From positions 42,842,501 to 42,906,500 of the forward strand of contig NC_073637.1 of the NCBI RefSeq assembly GCF_029407905.1: a DNA stretch of 64,000 nucleotides, given 5' to 3'. This document shows, in pieces, positions 44,645 to 56,464 of the stretch (the first letter of the stretch is position 1; every line of letters begins with the position of its first letter). The position numbers and the translations under genes were made by a program. The stretch comes from Bubalus kerabau. Lineage: Eukaryota > Chordata > Mammalia > Artiodactyla > Bovidae. A model generated the notes under the pieces. It saw only the letters and a list, made by a program, of their open reading frames with translations. It made no database searches and was not told where the DNA came from.

Positions 44645-45304
44645 AGATCCCCCCAAATTTTTATATTATGTGCGGAAATTAGTGCTACTTAACGAATATT
44701 TCCCCCATTTCCTCTACCTGTAGCCTCTTATAACCACCATTCTACTCTCTATTTATATTATCTCAGCTTTTTAAGATTCCATATAAAAGTGATATCATGC
44801 AGTACTTGAATTTCTCTAGCTGGCCTTTTAAAGCAAGTTCAGAGTATTCCTTCTTCATTTTTTTTTGAAGGGCTTGATAAGGGTTGTTATTAATTCTTCA
44901 TTAAATATTTGGTAGAAGTCACCAGTGAAGCTGCCTAATCCTGGACTCTTCCATGTGGGCTAATTTCTGATTATTGATTAAATCGCATTAAAAATCAAAG
45001 GTTTGTTCAGACTTTCTATTTCTTCATGGTATAGTCTTGTTCTGGTATAGTCTAGTCTGTATGTTCCTAGAGATGTATCCGTTTCTTCCAGGTTGTCAAA
45101 TTTGTTTGCATATAATGTTCATAGTAGTGGTTTTTTTTTTTTTTTCATAGTAGTGTTTTATGGTTGTTTGTATTTCTGTGGTATCACAGCAATGTCTTGT
45201 CTTCCACTTCTGATTTTGTCCAGTTGAGCATTTTCTTAATTAGTCTGGCTAAAGTTTTATCAACTGCCCTTATCTGTTCAAAACACTATTAGCTTTGTTG
45301 AATC
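44645..45304 (-). mobile_element. Ancient L1, continuation (3' UTR and RT region)
   Basis: Resumes the L1 3' UTR (CCTCTTATAACCACCATTCTACTCTC) and then, from about 44850, reads as reverse transcriptase-region sequence of an old L1 (TTTCTATTTCTTCATGGTATAGTCTTG). The step between them implies an internal deletion. Confidence 0.7.
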
Positions 45305-45900
45305 TGTTACTGAACCAGATGTTTTTGTCCAACATGCAAAAACCAAACACTGAGACACTGAGATTTACATCAGAGAAAAGGTCTATTTCATGAGGCAGTC
45401 AAGTGAGGATATGGGAGAAAAAATTTCAAATCTGCCTCCCTAAAGGTGAGGGGCTTGAGATATTTATGGGATAAAGCTGAGTCATAGGGAACTTGGGGAT
45501 AGGTGATTGAAGATAAGAAAAAAATGTAAGGTAAACACTGTTCTCTTCCAGTGCAACTAAGCGACAAGCTGCTTCATTGTATACATGTTCAGAAAGTGGT
45601 GACATATTAGCCTGTTCTGAGGCTGAAGTTTTTGACTCTCTGATGTCAAAAGATCACTGATTGGATACTCATGCATGCCTAGTTGGAGGGCAGTGGTGCT
45701 AATAAGTCTTAACTAGCTTGAGCTTGAACTAGACACATCTGACTCCAAGTTTCTGAAAAACAGTTTGGGCAAAATCGTATGGTTTAGGCTGCATGACACT
45801 TGAAGGAAAGACAAGTTTCTGTAGCAACAATTAAAGTGAACTTGATCAGTGAAGATAGATTATAATGCATTATTTATTAAGCAAGTTACAGTTTTATGTA
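45305..45900. mobile_element. Putative solo LTR, family not recognised
   Basis: About 590 bp that interrupts the L1 text between TTTGTTGAATC and the TTCGATCTTTTCTG resumption. It begins TGTTACTGAACC, a common LTR start, is non-coding and is not L1, BovB or SINE. An end in CA and a clear TSD are not visible, so the LTR call rests on the start, size and position. Confidence 0.4.
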
Positions 45901-46110
45901 TCTATCCTTGGCTTCGATCTTTTCTGTTTATTCAGACTCTATTCCTGCTCCTATCTTTATTTCCTTCCTTCTTCTAGCTTTGGGCTTACTTTGTTCTCCC
46001 TTTTTTAGTTCCTTAATGTGTGGCATTATATTCTTTGAAGTTTTTTCTTCCTTGTTAATGTAAGTATTGATCACTATCAGCTTATTTCTTAGAAAGAATC
46101 TACTGTGTAT
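45901..46110 (-). mobile_element. Ancient L1, RT region resumed
   Basis: TTCCTTCTTCTAGCTTTGGGCTTACTTTG and TGATCACTATCAGCTTATTTCTTAGA are old-L1 ORF2 text on the minus strand, contiguous with 45304 if the LTR-like block is removed. Confidence 0.65.
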
Positions 46111-46161
46111 TTTTTGGATTATGGTTGCCATAAGGCTCGTATAAAATTTCTTATAGATATA

Positions 46162-46381
46162 ATGGATGTGTGTGAGTGTTCAGTTGCTCAGTCATGTCTG
46201 ACTCTTTGTGAACCTATGAACTGTAGCCCACCAGGCTTCTCTGTCCATAGGATTTCCCAGGCAAGAATGTTGAAGTGGGTTGCCATCTTTTACTCCAGGG
46301 GATCTTTCAGACCCAAGGATTGAACCTTTGTTTTCTGTATTGACAGGCAAATTCTTTACCACAGAGCCACTAGGTAAGACC
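46162..46381 (-). mobile_element. Bov-tA SINE with 10-bp TSD
   Basis: Minus-strand copy flanked by tatagatata at 46152-46161 and 46382-46391. The tail contains ATGGATGTGTGTGAGTG. Confidence 0.93.
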
Positions 46382-46555
46382 TATAGATATAGCAGTTTGT
46401 ATTAAACTGGCAATAAACTAACTTTACTAACAAAAACAATAGCCCCTTTTCCCATTTTTTAAATGTTTTGAAGTGACAAATTTATCTCTTTTTATATATG
46501 TCTCTATTCACAGATTATTATACCTATAGTTATTTTTAATAATATGCAATTAAAC

Positions 46556-46770
46556 CACTGGGGCTTCCCAGCTGGCTCAGTGGTAAAGTATTTGCCTGAC
46601 AATGCAGGAGACACAAGTTCAATTCCTGGGTCAGGAGCATCTCCTGCAGGAGGAAATGGAAACCCACTCAGGTATTCTTGCCTGGGAATCCCATGGACAG
46701 AGGAGCCTGGCATGCTACAGTCCGTAAGGTTGCAAAGAGTCAGACACAACTTGATGACTGAACATGCACA
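46556..46770 (+). mobile_element. Bov-tA SINE with 9-bp TSD
   Basis: Plus-strand copy flanked by caattaaac at 46547-46555 and 46771-46779. Confidence 0.94.
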
Positions 46771-47721
46771 CAATTAAACAATTATAGTAGAGTTTTGTGG
46801 TTAACACTCCACTACATTACAGTTTTAGAGTATTCTAATCTGACTATATATTTCCTTTTCCAGTGTGTTGTATATTTTCATCTGTTTCTTATTACTACTA
46901 GCATCTTTCATTTTGGCTTGATAAATTCCTTTAGCATTTTAGAAGGCAGATATATTGGTAATAAATTTTCTAAGTTTTTGTTTATTTGGGAAAGTCCTTA
47001 TTTCTCCTTTATTTGTGATGGACAGCTTTGCAGAGTAAAGTTTTCTTGGTTGACAATTTTTTTCTTCCAAAACTTCGAAAATATGATCCAACACCTTCCT
47101 GTCCTATGAGGTTTCTGCTGAGAAGTCTGCTAATATATAGCCTTATGGTGGTTTAATTTTAAGTTACAAGATTTTTTCCTCTTTCTACCTTTAAGATTTT
47201 CTTTTTGCTTTTGCTTTTTGAAAGTTTTTATTAAAATATCTCTTGCAAAAGATCTCTTTAAGTTAATTATGTTTGGTGACCTATGAGATTCATTGATTTG
47301 AATATCCAAACCTTTCTGCAGATTTGAGTTCTGTCATTATTTATTTATACAAACCGTCTGTCACTTTTTCTTCCTTCTGGAATTCAAATCATTCACAAGT
47401 TGATACTTTTGATTTTGTAGTAGAGAACATGTAGGGTTTCTTTACCCTTTAATTTTTGCTTCCTTGATTGAATAATTTCAATTGATTTGCCTTTGTGCTT
47501 ACTTATTACTACTTCTGCTTGGACAATCTGTTATTGAAGCTCTTTATTGATTTCTTCTATTTAGCTATTGCATACTTCAACTTCAAATTTTGCTTGTTTT
47601 TAATTTTTCTTTATCATTTTGTTGAAATTCCTCTATTCTTCTTATACTACTTTTTGCTAGTGTCATTAAATTGCTTAACTGAATTCTCTGGTAGCTCTCT
47701 GCACATCTTTAAAACAATTAT

Positions 47722-48120
47722 TTTAAATTTTTATTTTATTTTATTTTATTTTTAGACCTTACATAACTGTATTAGTTTTGCCAAATATCAAAATGAATCC
47801 GCCACAGGTATACATGTGTTCCCCATCCTGAACCCTCCTCCCTCCTCCCTCCCCATTCCATCCCTCTGGGTCGTCCCAGTGCACCAGCCCCAAGCATCCA
47901 GTATCGTGCATCGAACCTGGACTGGCAACTCGTTTCATACATGATATTTTACATGTTTCAATGCCATTCTCCCAAATCTTCCCACCCTCTCCCTCTCCCA
48001 CAGAGTCCATAAGACTGTTCTATACATCAGTGTCTCTTTTGCTGTCTCGTACACAGGGTTATTGTTACCATCTTTCTAAATTCCATATATATGTGTTAGT
48101 ATACTGTATTGGTGTTTTTC
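47722..48120 (-). mobile_element. Bovine L1 3' end (about 400 bp)
   Basis: Minus-strand young L1 3' UTR with its A-rich tail in reverse (TTTTATTTTATTTTATTTT) at the left and the C-rich run 47833-47854. It reaches upstream to about GGTGTTTTTC at 48120. The next about 50 bp (48121-48172, TTTGGTTTACAGTATTGTG..) look like the tail of another L1 subfamily, so two L1 insertions may sit here. Confidence 0.85.
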
Positions 48121-48670
48121 TTTTTTAAATATATTTGGTTTACAGTATTGTGTTAAGTTTCAGGTATACATATTTCAAATTCTTTGTTGAAAAATTCCTG
48201 GATCACTTTTTCTTAGAGGCCGGTTACTGGATTCTTACATATGTATTCTTTTCATTCCGTCATGTTTCCTTGATTCTTCATGATTCTTAGCTTTGTGTCT
48301 AAATAAATGCACATTTAAAGAAGCAATCACCTCTTTCAGACTTTATGGAATGACTTCAGTAAGGAAAGACTTTCACTTCTGGGTAAGAGCCTGTTGGATT
48401 TTTCTGTAACCCTGGATCTAGTGATGTAGGATGCGAGGTGCAAAGGTGTATGACAGCATTTGATTTTGGTGGCCATATTGGCCCTTCAGCTCAAGCCACT
48501 GGGACTGTAGCATTGATATCTGTAGTCTTTGGTGAGCACTCCATGGGATGTGGCTATGAGTGCTGTTGGGAATAATTAACAATGCATCCACGTCAAAGGT
48601 CTAGGAACCAGGGAAGGCAGCAGAAGTAACCAGAGCTAGTTGCATGCACACATTCAGCTGAGGGCTTTAG

Positions 48671-48801
48671 AGACATAAGAGATGTGGGTTTGATCCCTGG
48701 GTCTGGGAGACCCCCTTGAGGAGGGCATGACAACCCATTCCAGTTTTATACTTGGAGAATCCCATGGTCACATTCTGACAGGCTATAGTCCACTGAGTTG
48801 C
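48671..48801 (+). mobile_element. Bov-tA fragment, left part
   Basis: Plus-strand Bov-tA without most of its head. Its right end seems to continue at 49077-49125 after a Bov-A2 inserted into it. Confidence 0.75.
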
Positions 48802-49076
48802 ATGCTGCTGCTGCTAAGTCACTTCAGTTGTGTCCGACTCTGTGTGACCCCATAGATGGAAGCCCACCAGGCTTCCCCATCCCTGGGATTCTCCAGGCAA
48901 GAACACTGGAGTGGGTTGCCATTTTCTTCTCCAATGCCTGAAAGTGAAAAGTGAAAGGGAAGTCGCTTAGTCGTGTCCGACTCTTAGTGACCCCATGGAC
49001 TGCAACCTCCCAGGCTTCTCTGTCCATGGGATTTTCCAGGCAAGAGTACTGGAGTGGGGTGCCATTGCCTTCTCCG
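48802..49076 (-). mobile_element. Bov-A2 dimeric SINE inside a Bov-tA
   Basis: Two minus-strand Bov-A monomers with the AATGCCTGAAAGTGAAAAGTG linker near 48934-48955 and a TGCTGCTGCTGC end. It lies between two parts of a plus-strand Bov-tA. Confidence 0.92.
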
Positions 49077-49592
49077 ACTGAGCTGCATAGAGTTGCATAA
49101 AGTGACAGCACACACACACAGGTAGTGGCAGGGCTCTGTTGTAGCACATAAACAATGGCAGGCAGGTGGATAGCATAGGTGGCAATGGCTGGCGAGGCCA
49201 ACTGCAGGGACACAGGTAGTTGCATGGGTCCCAGCTATCAGCTTGTACTACCATAGATGCAAGGTTTGTCTGTAGAACAGGACAATATGAACTGCGATTG
49301 CTCCTATTGCATGACTGTTATTGATAGCACTGTTTTTCTTCCTTGTTCTGAGCTGCTGCATCACTGTATATTTCAGCTTTGCTGGTCTGGGTGAAAGGAA
49401 ATTGAAGTGGGACTTCTATGCAATGCCCCCAAAGGGTGGGGAAGCTGGTGGCCCACAAGACTTCCTTTTCTGATGAGTGTAACTCTAAATGAGGAATTCC
49501 CTGTTGGCACTGAGCAGCGTTGATTTGAGGATGAGATATGCAGACAAAATAAATCTGCTTTTCCTTTTTTTGTGTGCAGTTATTATCAAATA

Positions 49593-49718
49593 CTGGAGAA
49601 GGCATGGTGACCCACTCCAGCATTCTTCCCTGGAGAATCCCATGGACAGAGGCACCTGGCAGTGTGTAGTCCAGAGGGTTGTACAGAATCAGACACAACT
49701 GAAGCGACTGAGCACACG
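49593..49718 (+). mobile_element. Bov-A monomer with 10-bp TSD
   Basis: Plus-strand Bov-A unit flanked by perfect ttatcaaata at 49583-49592 and 49719-49728, within old L1 5' UTR. Confidence 0.94.
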
Positions 49719-49868
49719 TTATCAAATATTATTGTTTTGCTGTGTTGCTGAAGCTTATGAAGAAGGCCCTGGAGCTTTTTCAGAGTTGTTTTACTTTATG
49801 AATAACTGTTTAATTGTCCACTTGTTGGAGAACAGATGCTGGGATCTCCTACAACATTATCTTCTAAA

Positions 49869-50625
49869 ATAGACTTCCATATTCTTTCATGGTTAGAACT
49901 TAATGAGTGAGTCTATTATAATTAATGTTAAGTTCAACTGAAGAACATTTTTATTAAGTCAGTTTAGTCAACAAAGTGTCATTAGTGCATTTGATGAATC
50001 AATATTCCAACTATGTCAAGAAGCAGACAAAATATTCTAACCCCAAATATCTCCTTAAAAATTGACAATAATTCCATTAACCCTGTTGATAGTATCTTTG
50101 TAGTTAAGAGTAGAAACTCAAGGTTTAGACTACCTGTATTTGAATGAATGTTATCTGTATTGCTGGCAGTAGCTTTGTAATCTTTGCTCGACTGTAAAAT
50201 GGTGAGTATAATTAAGTTCTATCTTGTAGAGTTGCTGTGAGAATTAAATGGCTTATTACATTGTAAAACATAGACAGACATGTGCTAAATGTACAATAAA
50301 TAGAAGTGTAAATATTATTATAGTTCTTCAAATATCTATAAAACTCCATTTCTCTGCAAATATTCCACTTGTTATCATCTTTCTCTTAAACATATCACAA
50401 GAGGTAATTATCTCAGAGAATACACAATACAATTTTGAGTGCTTGTTTCAAAAAGCTAGTGATTTCAATTTTTTTTCTTATTCTTTTTGTTAATATATCT
50501 TAGAACATAGTTCAAATTTTAAAGGCCTACATTTATGAAAATATCTGGCTATAGAAGATGACATTTTGTATAGAATTTTTATTTATGCTTTCCACTTTTA
50601 TCAATATTTGTACCCTGACAGCTTT
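49869..50625. other. AT-rich non-coding DNA
   Basis: No repeat or gene recognised. An 81-aa frame (50248-50493) has no domain. Confidence 0.5.
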
Positions 50626-50635
50626 AAGTGTCTTT

Positions 50636-50756
50636 GCTAAGTCACTTCAGTCGTGTCCAACTCTGTGTGACCCCATAGACGGCAGCCCACCAAGGCTCCC
50701 CCGTCCCTGGGATTCTCCAGGCAAGAACACTGGAGTGGGTTGCCATTTCCTTCTCC
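50636..50756 (-). mobile_element. Bov-A monomer with 10-bp TSD
   Basis: Minus-strand unit flanked by aagtgtcttt at 50626-50635 and 50757-50766. Confidence 0.94.
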
Positions 50757-50766
50757 AAGTGTCTTT

Positions 50767-53399
50767 AAATATCTTTAAATTATTTTGAGACAAAATAAGA
50801 ATAAAATTTGTCTAATTTGGCAATGCCTGATGTTTCAAGGATCTTTCCAACATGTAAATTTTTCCTACATCCATTTTATTATCTATTACTTAATATTAAC
50901 ATACATAACAAATGAGTCTCAGAAGAGTATTATAATATTAATTTTGATTTAACTTTGATTAGATATATATTATCTCTTCCATTATGTATTAGCCATGCTA
51001 ATACTATAATAAGCTTTAGTGTACAATAATCAAAGATTTATTACCTTAGCAACTTTTAAAATATTAATGATGTCATGCATTGAATTATGATCAAAAAGTG
51101 TACTACTTTGGGTGGAAGAGTTTTTTCAGGTCTGAAAAAAAAGTATTTCTTATGAAAAGGAGTAGTGTTTTTAAAGCCTATACCATTGCTTGAAGCATAT
51201 GAATATGTGTATTGTTCTTAAATAGCTGCAGATGGAAAGATAATACTGAAGACATTCCAATATTACACTCATATATTTCCCATACAGTCAGCTTCAGAAC
51301 AATCATGCATTTTCAATCACCCTTTATAAATTAAAGAGTAAATGCTTATTTAACATTTTTATGTCCAATTCCTTAATACTGCAGATTTTTAACTAGTAAA
51401 AATGTGCTAGTTCTGCATTTACATGTATATATATATATATATATATTTTTTTTTTTTAATTTGAAAAGTTTGAGAAAACAGGATTTAGAAATTCTTTTCC
51501 TCTGTTCTTCTTTATGTCACGGGCAAGGGCAAGCTTAATTATGCAGAGCTTGCTTGGTTTCCTTTCCCACACCCTAGCGACAAAGTGAGCAAAACTGCTT
51601 GTTATTTCTCTCATGTGGTTTTTGCCAAGTCCAAGAGAGAAACATACAAACTGGGCCCCCGTTTTCCTTCTCACTATTGAATTTTCCTCCTGACCATTGA
51701 ATAATACAGGCAACAAATTTGTAATGCATCCTTCTGAAAATAGGGACATGATGAATGAAATAATTTTAATTGGATAGTCTAGCTCTTTCACTCTAAACTG
51801 TCATAGGTAGAATTGCATTTTGATATGAAATAAGCTTTGACCAAATTGATATTATTTCAGGAAACATTTTTGAGTTATTTCTGGTGTTTATTGACCACCA
51901 TAAAGAAAAAAAGAGAGAGAGATAACTATGACCCTGAGAAATACCAATCAAATAGATAACTGTGAGTTACTTTTATTCAAATAAGATCATTAAAGCAGAA
52001 ATGGAAAATATGTAGTGGATAACTGAAAGCCTTTTGTGATGGTAAAATAAGATGGTCTTGCTGAACTTTTCCTGACACATAAATTTGTTAGTTCTATGAA
52101 ACTTAGTTGCTCTTAATGCCCAATGCAGAAACTTTTTTTTCATTCATTGATATATTGGAAGTTTAAAGAGTATTATCCTACCTGACCTGTGCATATCAAA
52201 TGATGACTACACAGAGGGTTTTCAGTAATCCTTTGTTCCATCTTGTAAATGGATGGCAAGCTATGTGAATCTGTTTTTAAATACATTTTCATTGTATGCT
52301 CTTCATCTTTAATCACCCAGCTTGTGTACATCTTACATGTTTAATAAATGTTTCTTTAACCAGAAATTAGAAGAGTTGGTCCTTTTAAGTTTTTTATCTT
52401 CTAAAGATATTAGAAACATACTACAGCTTTGGGTATATCTTTTACACAACACAACCCTAAAAGAATCAGACAACAGAAATATTTCTTATGTGAAAAATCT
52501 CCAGAATTACCTGAAAAGAGACTGAACTATAACCATGCAAAGGGTAAATTAGGAATGAAGTAAGAGTAAACAACTATTATCACATTGCAAACAAGGAAAC
52601 AGAGAAAAGGACCCCAGTCTTCAACACAGTGACAAGCCTGAAAATCAGTATCAGTCATCTGTGAGAATTTGGAACTACTGTTTCAAAATCTTGAGACCAA
52701 CGAAAATCTAAAAGGACCAAACAATCTTTATAAAGAATCCACTGTAAAAATCTCAATATGTATCAAAGTAGGGAATGAAATTCTATTGTAAGCAAGTGAA
52801 GCAGCATCAAAATTGAACAAGGTAGGTGATGGCACATATACACACAATTATAAAACATAAGAAAATGCATAGCATATAAAGCTAAACAGAAAAAGTACCT
52901 GTTTCATTTTTATTAAAAAAAAACCTGACTTGAATTAAAACAACCTCTGCATGTAGACTAATGTATATAATAAAAAACCAGTAAGTATAAGGATTGGGAA
53001 AAGTTCAGACATTCCTTCTGCATATTGAATCAATTAATAGCATGTACAAGGAAAGCCTGATTATTTGAAGGAGTGGAGAAAAATGACTTGATTCTTTACA
53101 AGTAGTGCAGGCTATTATTAGTATTCCAGATAGACTGTTTTGCAGAGAGTCCATCATATGCTTTGATCTGTCTGCATCCATAGCTGGAAACTGTGCACCC
53201 AGCTCTGGAAGTGGTGCGATCTGACAGTCACCTTCAACAGGAAAGTGAGTTAATGGTTGCAAATGGTAATCAGTGGATCAAAGCACATAAGTGAGTAAAA
53301 CTGGGTTCTTTTAAAAAATCTGATTTCATTCCTATAGACTAAAGCGATTAAAACATTCATAATTGACTTCTCAACTTTTCCCATATTTCTTACCTGTAA
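50767..53399. other. 2.6 kb repeat-poor AT-rich DNA
   Basis: No young ruminant repeat and no gene I can support. It contains a (TA)n plus poly-T stretch at about 51424-51456. Frames such as 51456-51791 (111 aa, minus) lack known motifs and have no splice context that I trust. Confidence 0.5.
51424..51456. repeat. (TA)n followed by poly-T
   Basis: Eleven or so TA units followed by a T run. Possibly a retroelement tail, but no body is attached. Confidence 0.85.
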
Positions 53400-53835
53400 C
53401 TCTCTCTCTGATCTATCCTTTCTCTTTTTTTCTCTTTTCTTTTTTCCCTCTTCCTTCTTTCCTTCCTTCATCCCTCATTCCTCTCCTTCTTTCTCTCTCT
53501 TTCCTTCCTTTCTTTCTTATTTCCTTCTATGTTTCTTTCTTTCTCTTTCTCCCTTTATGACTTCCTACCTTCCTTTTCGCTCCTTTCCTTCTCTCTTTTC
53601 TCTTTCTCCTTTTCATTTTTCTTTTTCTTTCTATCTTTCCTTGTCTCTTTCTCTTCCTTCCTTTTTTCTTCCCTCCTTCCCTTTTCTTTCTTTCTCTCTT
53701 TCTTTTTTCCCTCCCCTTTCTTTCTCTTTTTTCTTTTTCTCTTCCTCTGTTTCCTTTCTCTCCTCTTTCTTTCTCTCTTCATTTTTCTTTGCTCTTTCTC
53801 TCTCTTTTTTCACTTTCTCTATTTTCCTTTCTGAA
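53400..53835. repeat. 435-bp CT-rich polypyrimidine tract
   Basis: Almost pure pyrimidine on the plus strand (mixed CTTT, CCTT, CTCTT units) with only isolated purines. Four long frames here, such as 53529-53834 (Phe/Ser/Leu-rich) and 53555-53782 minus (Lys/Arg/Glu-rich), are translations of it and not genes. Confidence 0.95.
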
Positions 53836-54507
53836 TATTGGTATTATTTTTTTATTGGCTTAGAGAATCATCAGTGTTTCAAGTGATCAGAGTAAAAAGC
53901 TACTTAAAACACACACAATATAATTTCACTATTCCCACTAAACACATACATGAGCAGGTGTGCACACACACAAGCCCATTCCTGAAGTTCTGGTAAAAAA
54001 AAAGTAATAGAAACTCTAGGTTATAAAATTGAATTAGAGATATTATACTGTCTGGGGTTATCCTGTATCTAACAGTAACAAAACAGAGGGGAATCAGGCC
54101 AAAACAGGCAAACTAACATTTTTGCCTTATTATTATGTGCCTAGACATTCTTGCACTCTCAGAACAGCTTGACTGACCAAGTTTCTAAAATGTTCCCTGA
54201 TACTATAACTTTGGGAAGGAAATCTCCCACAAAACATTTTTCCTATTTTAAATAGCCAAAACAGTTGGTTATTAGAATAACAATATTTCATGGTTAATGG
54301 AAAGAAGTATTCTAACAGAACTAAAGAGAATTTGATGAAAGTCAGAGAAAATACGTTTGACAATTTGAATAAAGAGTAAAAATAACACTTCTCTAAAATT
54401 CCCTCAGAGCAGAAAAACCAGTGCCTTTGCATGCAACACCTAATGGCATAATTCAAGTTTAATTGCTGACACTACAAGTTTAAGTTTTTAGCATTTAAAA
54501 TTTGTTC
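53836..54507. other. AT-rich non-coding DNA
   Basis: Nothing recognised apart from short CA runs near 53910 and 53963. Confidence 0.5.
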
Positions 54508-54985
54508 ATAAAAAAAAGAATACATTTGAACCAGTTCTAATGAGGTGGATGAAACTGGAGCCTATTATACAGAGTGAAGTAAGCCAGAAAGAGAAACACC
54601 AATACAGTATACTAACACATATATATGGAATTTAGAAAGATGGTAACAATAACCCTGTGTACGAGACAGCAAAAGAGACACTGATGTATAGAACAGTCTT
54701 ATGGACTCTGTGAGAGAGGGAGAGGGTGGGAAGATTTGGGAGAATGGCATTGAAACATGTAAAATATCATGTATGAAATGAGTTGCCAGTCCAGGTTCTA
54801 TGCACGATACTGGATGCTTGGGGCTGTTGCACTGGGACGACCCAGAGGGATGGAATAGGGAGGGAGGAGGGAGGAGGGTTCAGGATGGGGAACACATGTA
54901 TACCTGTGGTGGATTCATTTTGATATTTGGCAAAACTAATACAGTTATGTAAAGTTTAAAAATAAAATAAAATTAAAAAAAAATT
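54508..54985 (+). mobile_element. Bovine L1 3' end (0.48 kb)
   Basis: Plus-strand L1 3' UTR: GGAGCCTATTATACAGAGTGAAG near 54556, ACCCAGAGGGATGG near 54839, a G-rich run (GGG triplets at 54858, 54862, 54869, 54876) and an AAATAAAATAAAATT tail. 5'-truncated. Confidence 0.93.
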
Positions 54986-55572
54986 AATGGAACATGAATG
55001 CACTTAACTGGCAGGCCAAATTCACAAAGGATATATTGAAAATAATGCCTTGCAAATATTACTCCTTCTCCTCCTAATATAATTCCTATACTCCTTCATC
55101 CACCCCTCCTGACTACCTTCCCTTTTGTTTGTCTTCACTTATGTAATATTTTGTATTTCCCAAGATTTTCATGTGCATTGTTTTAAATATCTTAGCAAAT
55201 ATTTCATTTCTTGGCACATCAGCCCTACCTATACTAAAAATATTGATATCTTTTAGCCTGCAGGGTTTGAAACTTGTCATGTTTGTCCTGCTTGCTTACT
55301 AAGTATGTAAAAAGCAGATACTGTTTTATAGCTCTGATATACTATGGAAACTGTATTTGCAATTACTCTTCAGTACTAATTCTAATGTTAGCATCAATGT
55401 TACTTAAATTTCAAGATCAACATTTAAAATGTAAATATGTATTACTGAAAAAAGATGTTTTAATGTACTCCCATCATTTCTAATTTCAAAGCAGTAAAGA
55501 CAGAGTATGTAATTGTGTCTTTTCTCCCCAAATCTGATTACCATGATCTGTTAGCTATCATTTAACCAAACT
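54986..55572. other. Non-coding DNA
   Basis: Nothing recognised. The 69-aa frame at 55274-55483 has no domain. Confidence 0.4.
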
Positions 55573-56203
55573 AGGCAAATAGATAGGGAAACAGTGGAAA
55601 CAGTGTCAGATTTTATTTTTGGGGGCTCCAAAATCACTGCAGATGGTGACTGCAGCCATGAAATTAAAAGACGCTTACTCCTTGGAAGGAAAGTTATTAC
55701 CAATCTAGATAGCATATTGAAAAGCAGAGACATTACTTTGCCAACAAAGGTCCGTCTAGTCAAGGCTATGGTTTTTCCAGTGATCATGTATGGATGTGAG
55801 AGTTGGACTGTGAAGAAGGCTGAGCGCTGAAGAATTGATGCTTCTGAACTGTAGTGTTGGAGAAGACTCTTGAGAGTCCCTTGGACTGCAAGGAGATCCA
55901 ACCAGTCCATTCCGAAGGAGATCAGTCCTGGGCGTTCTTTGGAAGGAATGATGCTGAAGCTGAAACTCCAGCACTTTGGCCACCTCATGCGAAGAGTTGA
56001 CTCGTTGGAAAAGACTCTGATGCTGTGAGGGATTGGGGGCAGGAGGAGAAGGGGACGACAGAGGATGAGATGGCTAGATGGCATCACTGACTTGATGCAC
56101 ATGAGTTTGAGTGAACTCTGGGAGTTGGTGATGGACAGGGAGGCCTGGCAATTCATGGGGTCGCAAAGAGTTGGACACGACCGAGCGACTGAACTGAACT
56201 GAG
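55573..56203 (+). mobile_element. BovB LINE 3' fragment (0.63 kb)
   Basis: Starts in the segment encoding QIDRETVETVSDFIF and ends ACTGAACTGAACTGA. TGA at 55828-55830 replaces the usual CGA. The antisense frame 55551-56156 (201 aa) is a shadow. Confidence 0.95.
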
Positions 56204-56452
56204 CCTAGCATTCCAAGACACAAGTCTAACTGTTTAGAAGTACTCATGACTAAACTCTTTGAGAAATATTTTTCTTCAAATCATTATATGTGTCATCATG
56301 GTACCTCAGTTTCCTACTAGTGCTCTTGTAATGAATATGTATCAATTGTAGCTATATTTAATGCATCTTTGAAATTTATTTTATTGTGACTGCTTTGCCA
56401 AATTGACTTTTTAGTTTTATTAATAAAATAGCAAAGACTTGAAGATAGTATA
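56204..56452. other. AT-rich non-coding DNA
   Basis: Nothing recognised. It forms the left flank of the SINE pair. Confidence 0.4.
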
Positions 56453-56464
56453 AATATTTACCTA
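56453..56464. repeat. Triple TSD, copy 1
   Basis: aatatttaccta, repeated at 56670-56681 and 56901-56912. The three copies separate two SINEs. Confidence 0.93.

Larger units (their letters stand above)
46111..49868 (-). mobile_element. Ancient L1/HAL1 5' half, heavily interrupted
   Basis: Minus-strand old L1 sequence: ORF1-region text (GGACAGCTTTGCAGAGTAAAG, GGTTTCTGCTGAGAAGTCTGC), then TCTTTGTTGAAAAATTCCTGGATC..GGCCGGTTACTGG, and 5' UTR text up to GATGCTGGGATCTCCTAC at the end near 49868. It may be the 5' half of the same element as 41536-46110 (with endonuclease region deleted) or an adjacent HAL1 copy. Interrupted at 46162-46381, 46556-46770, 47722-48172, 48671-49125 and 49593-49718. Confidence 0.65.

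Noticed and set aside
51456..51791. 111-aa minus-strand frame
   Set aside because: Ends in a poly-T/TA region and has no recognised motif. Probably chance.
53529..53886. Several 60-109 aa frames (Phe/Ser/Leu-rich on plus, Lys/Arg/Glu-rich on minus)
   Set aside because: They are translations of the polypyrimidine tract and have no independent support.
55551..56156. 201-aa minus-strand frame
   Set aside because: Antisense shadow of the BovB C-terminal region. The same shadow appears at 6556-6972, 8104-8481, 26707-27090, 33766-34167 and 37492-37875.
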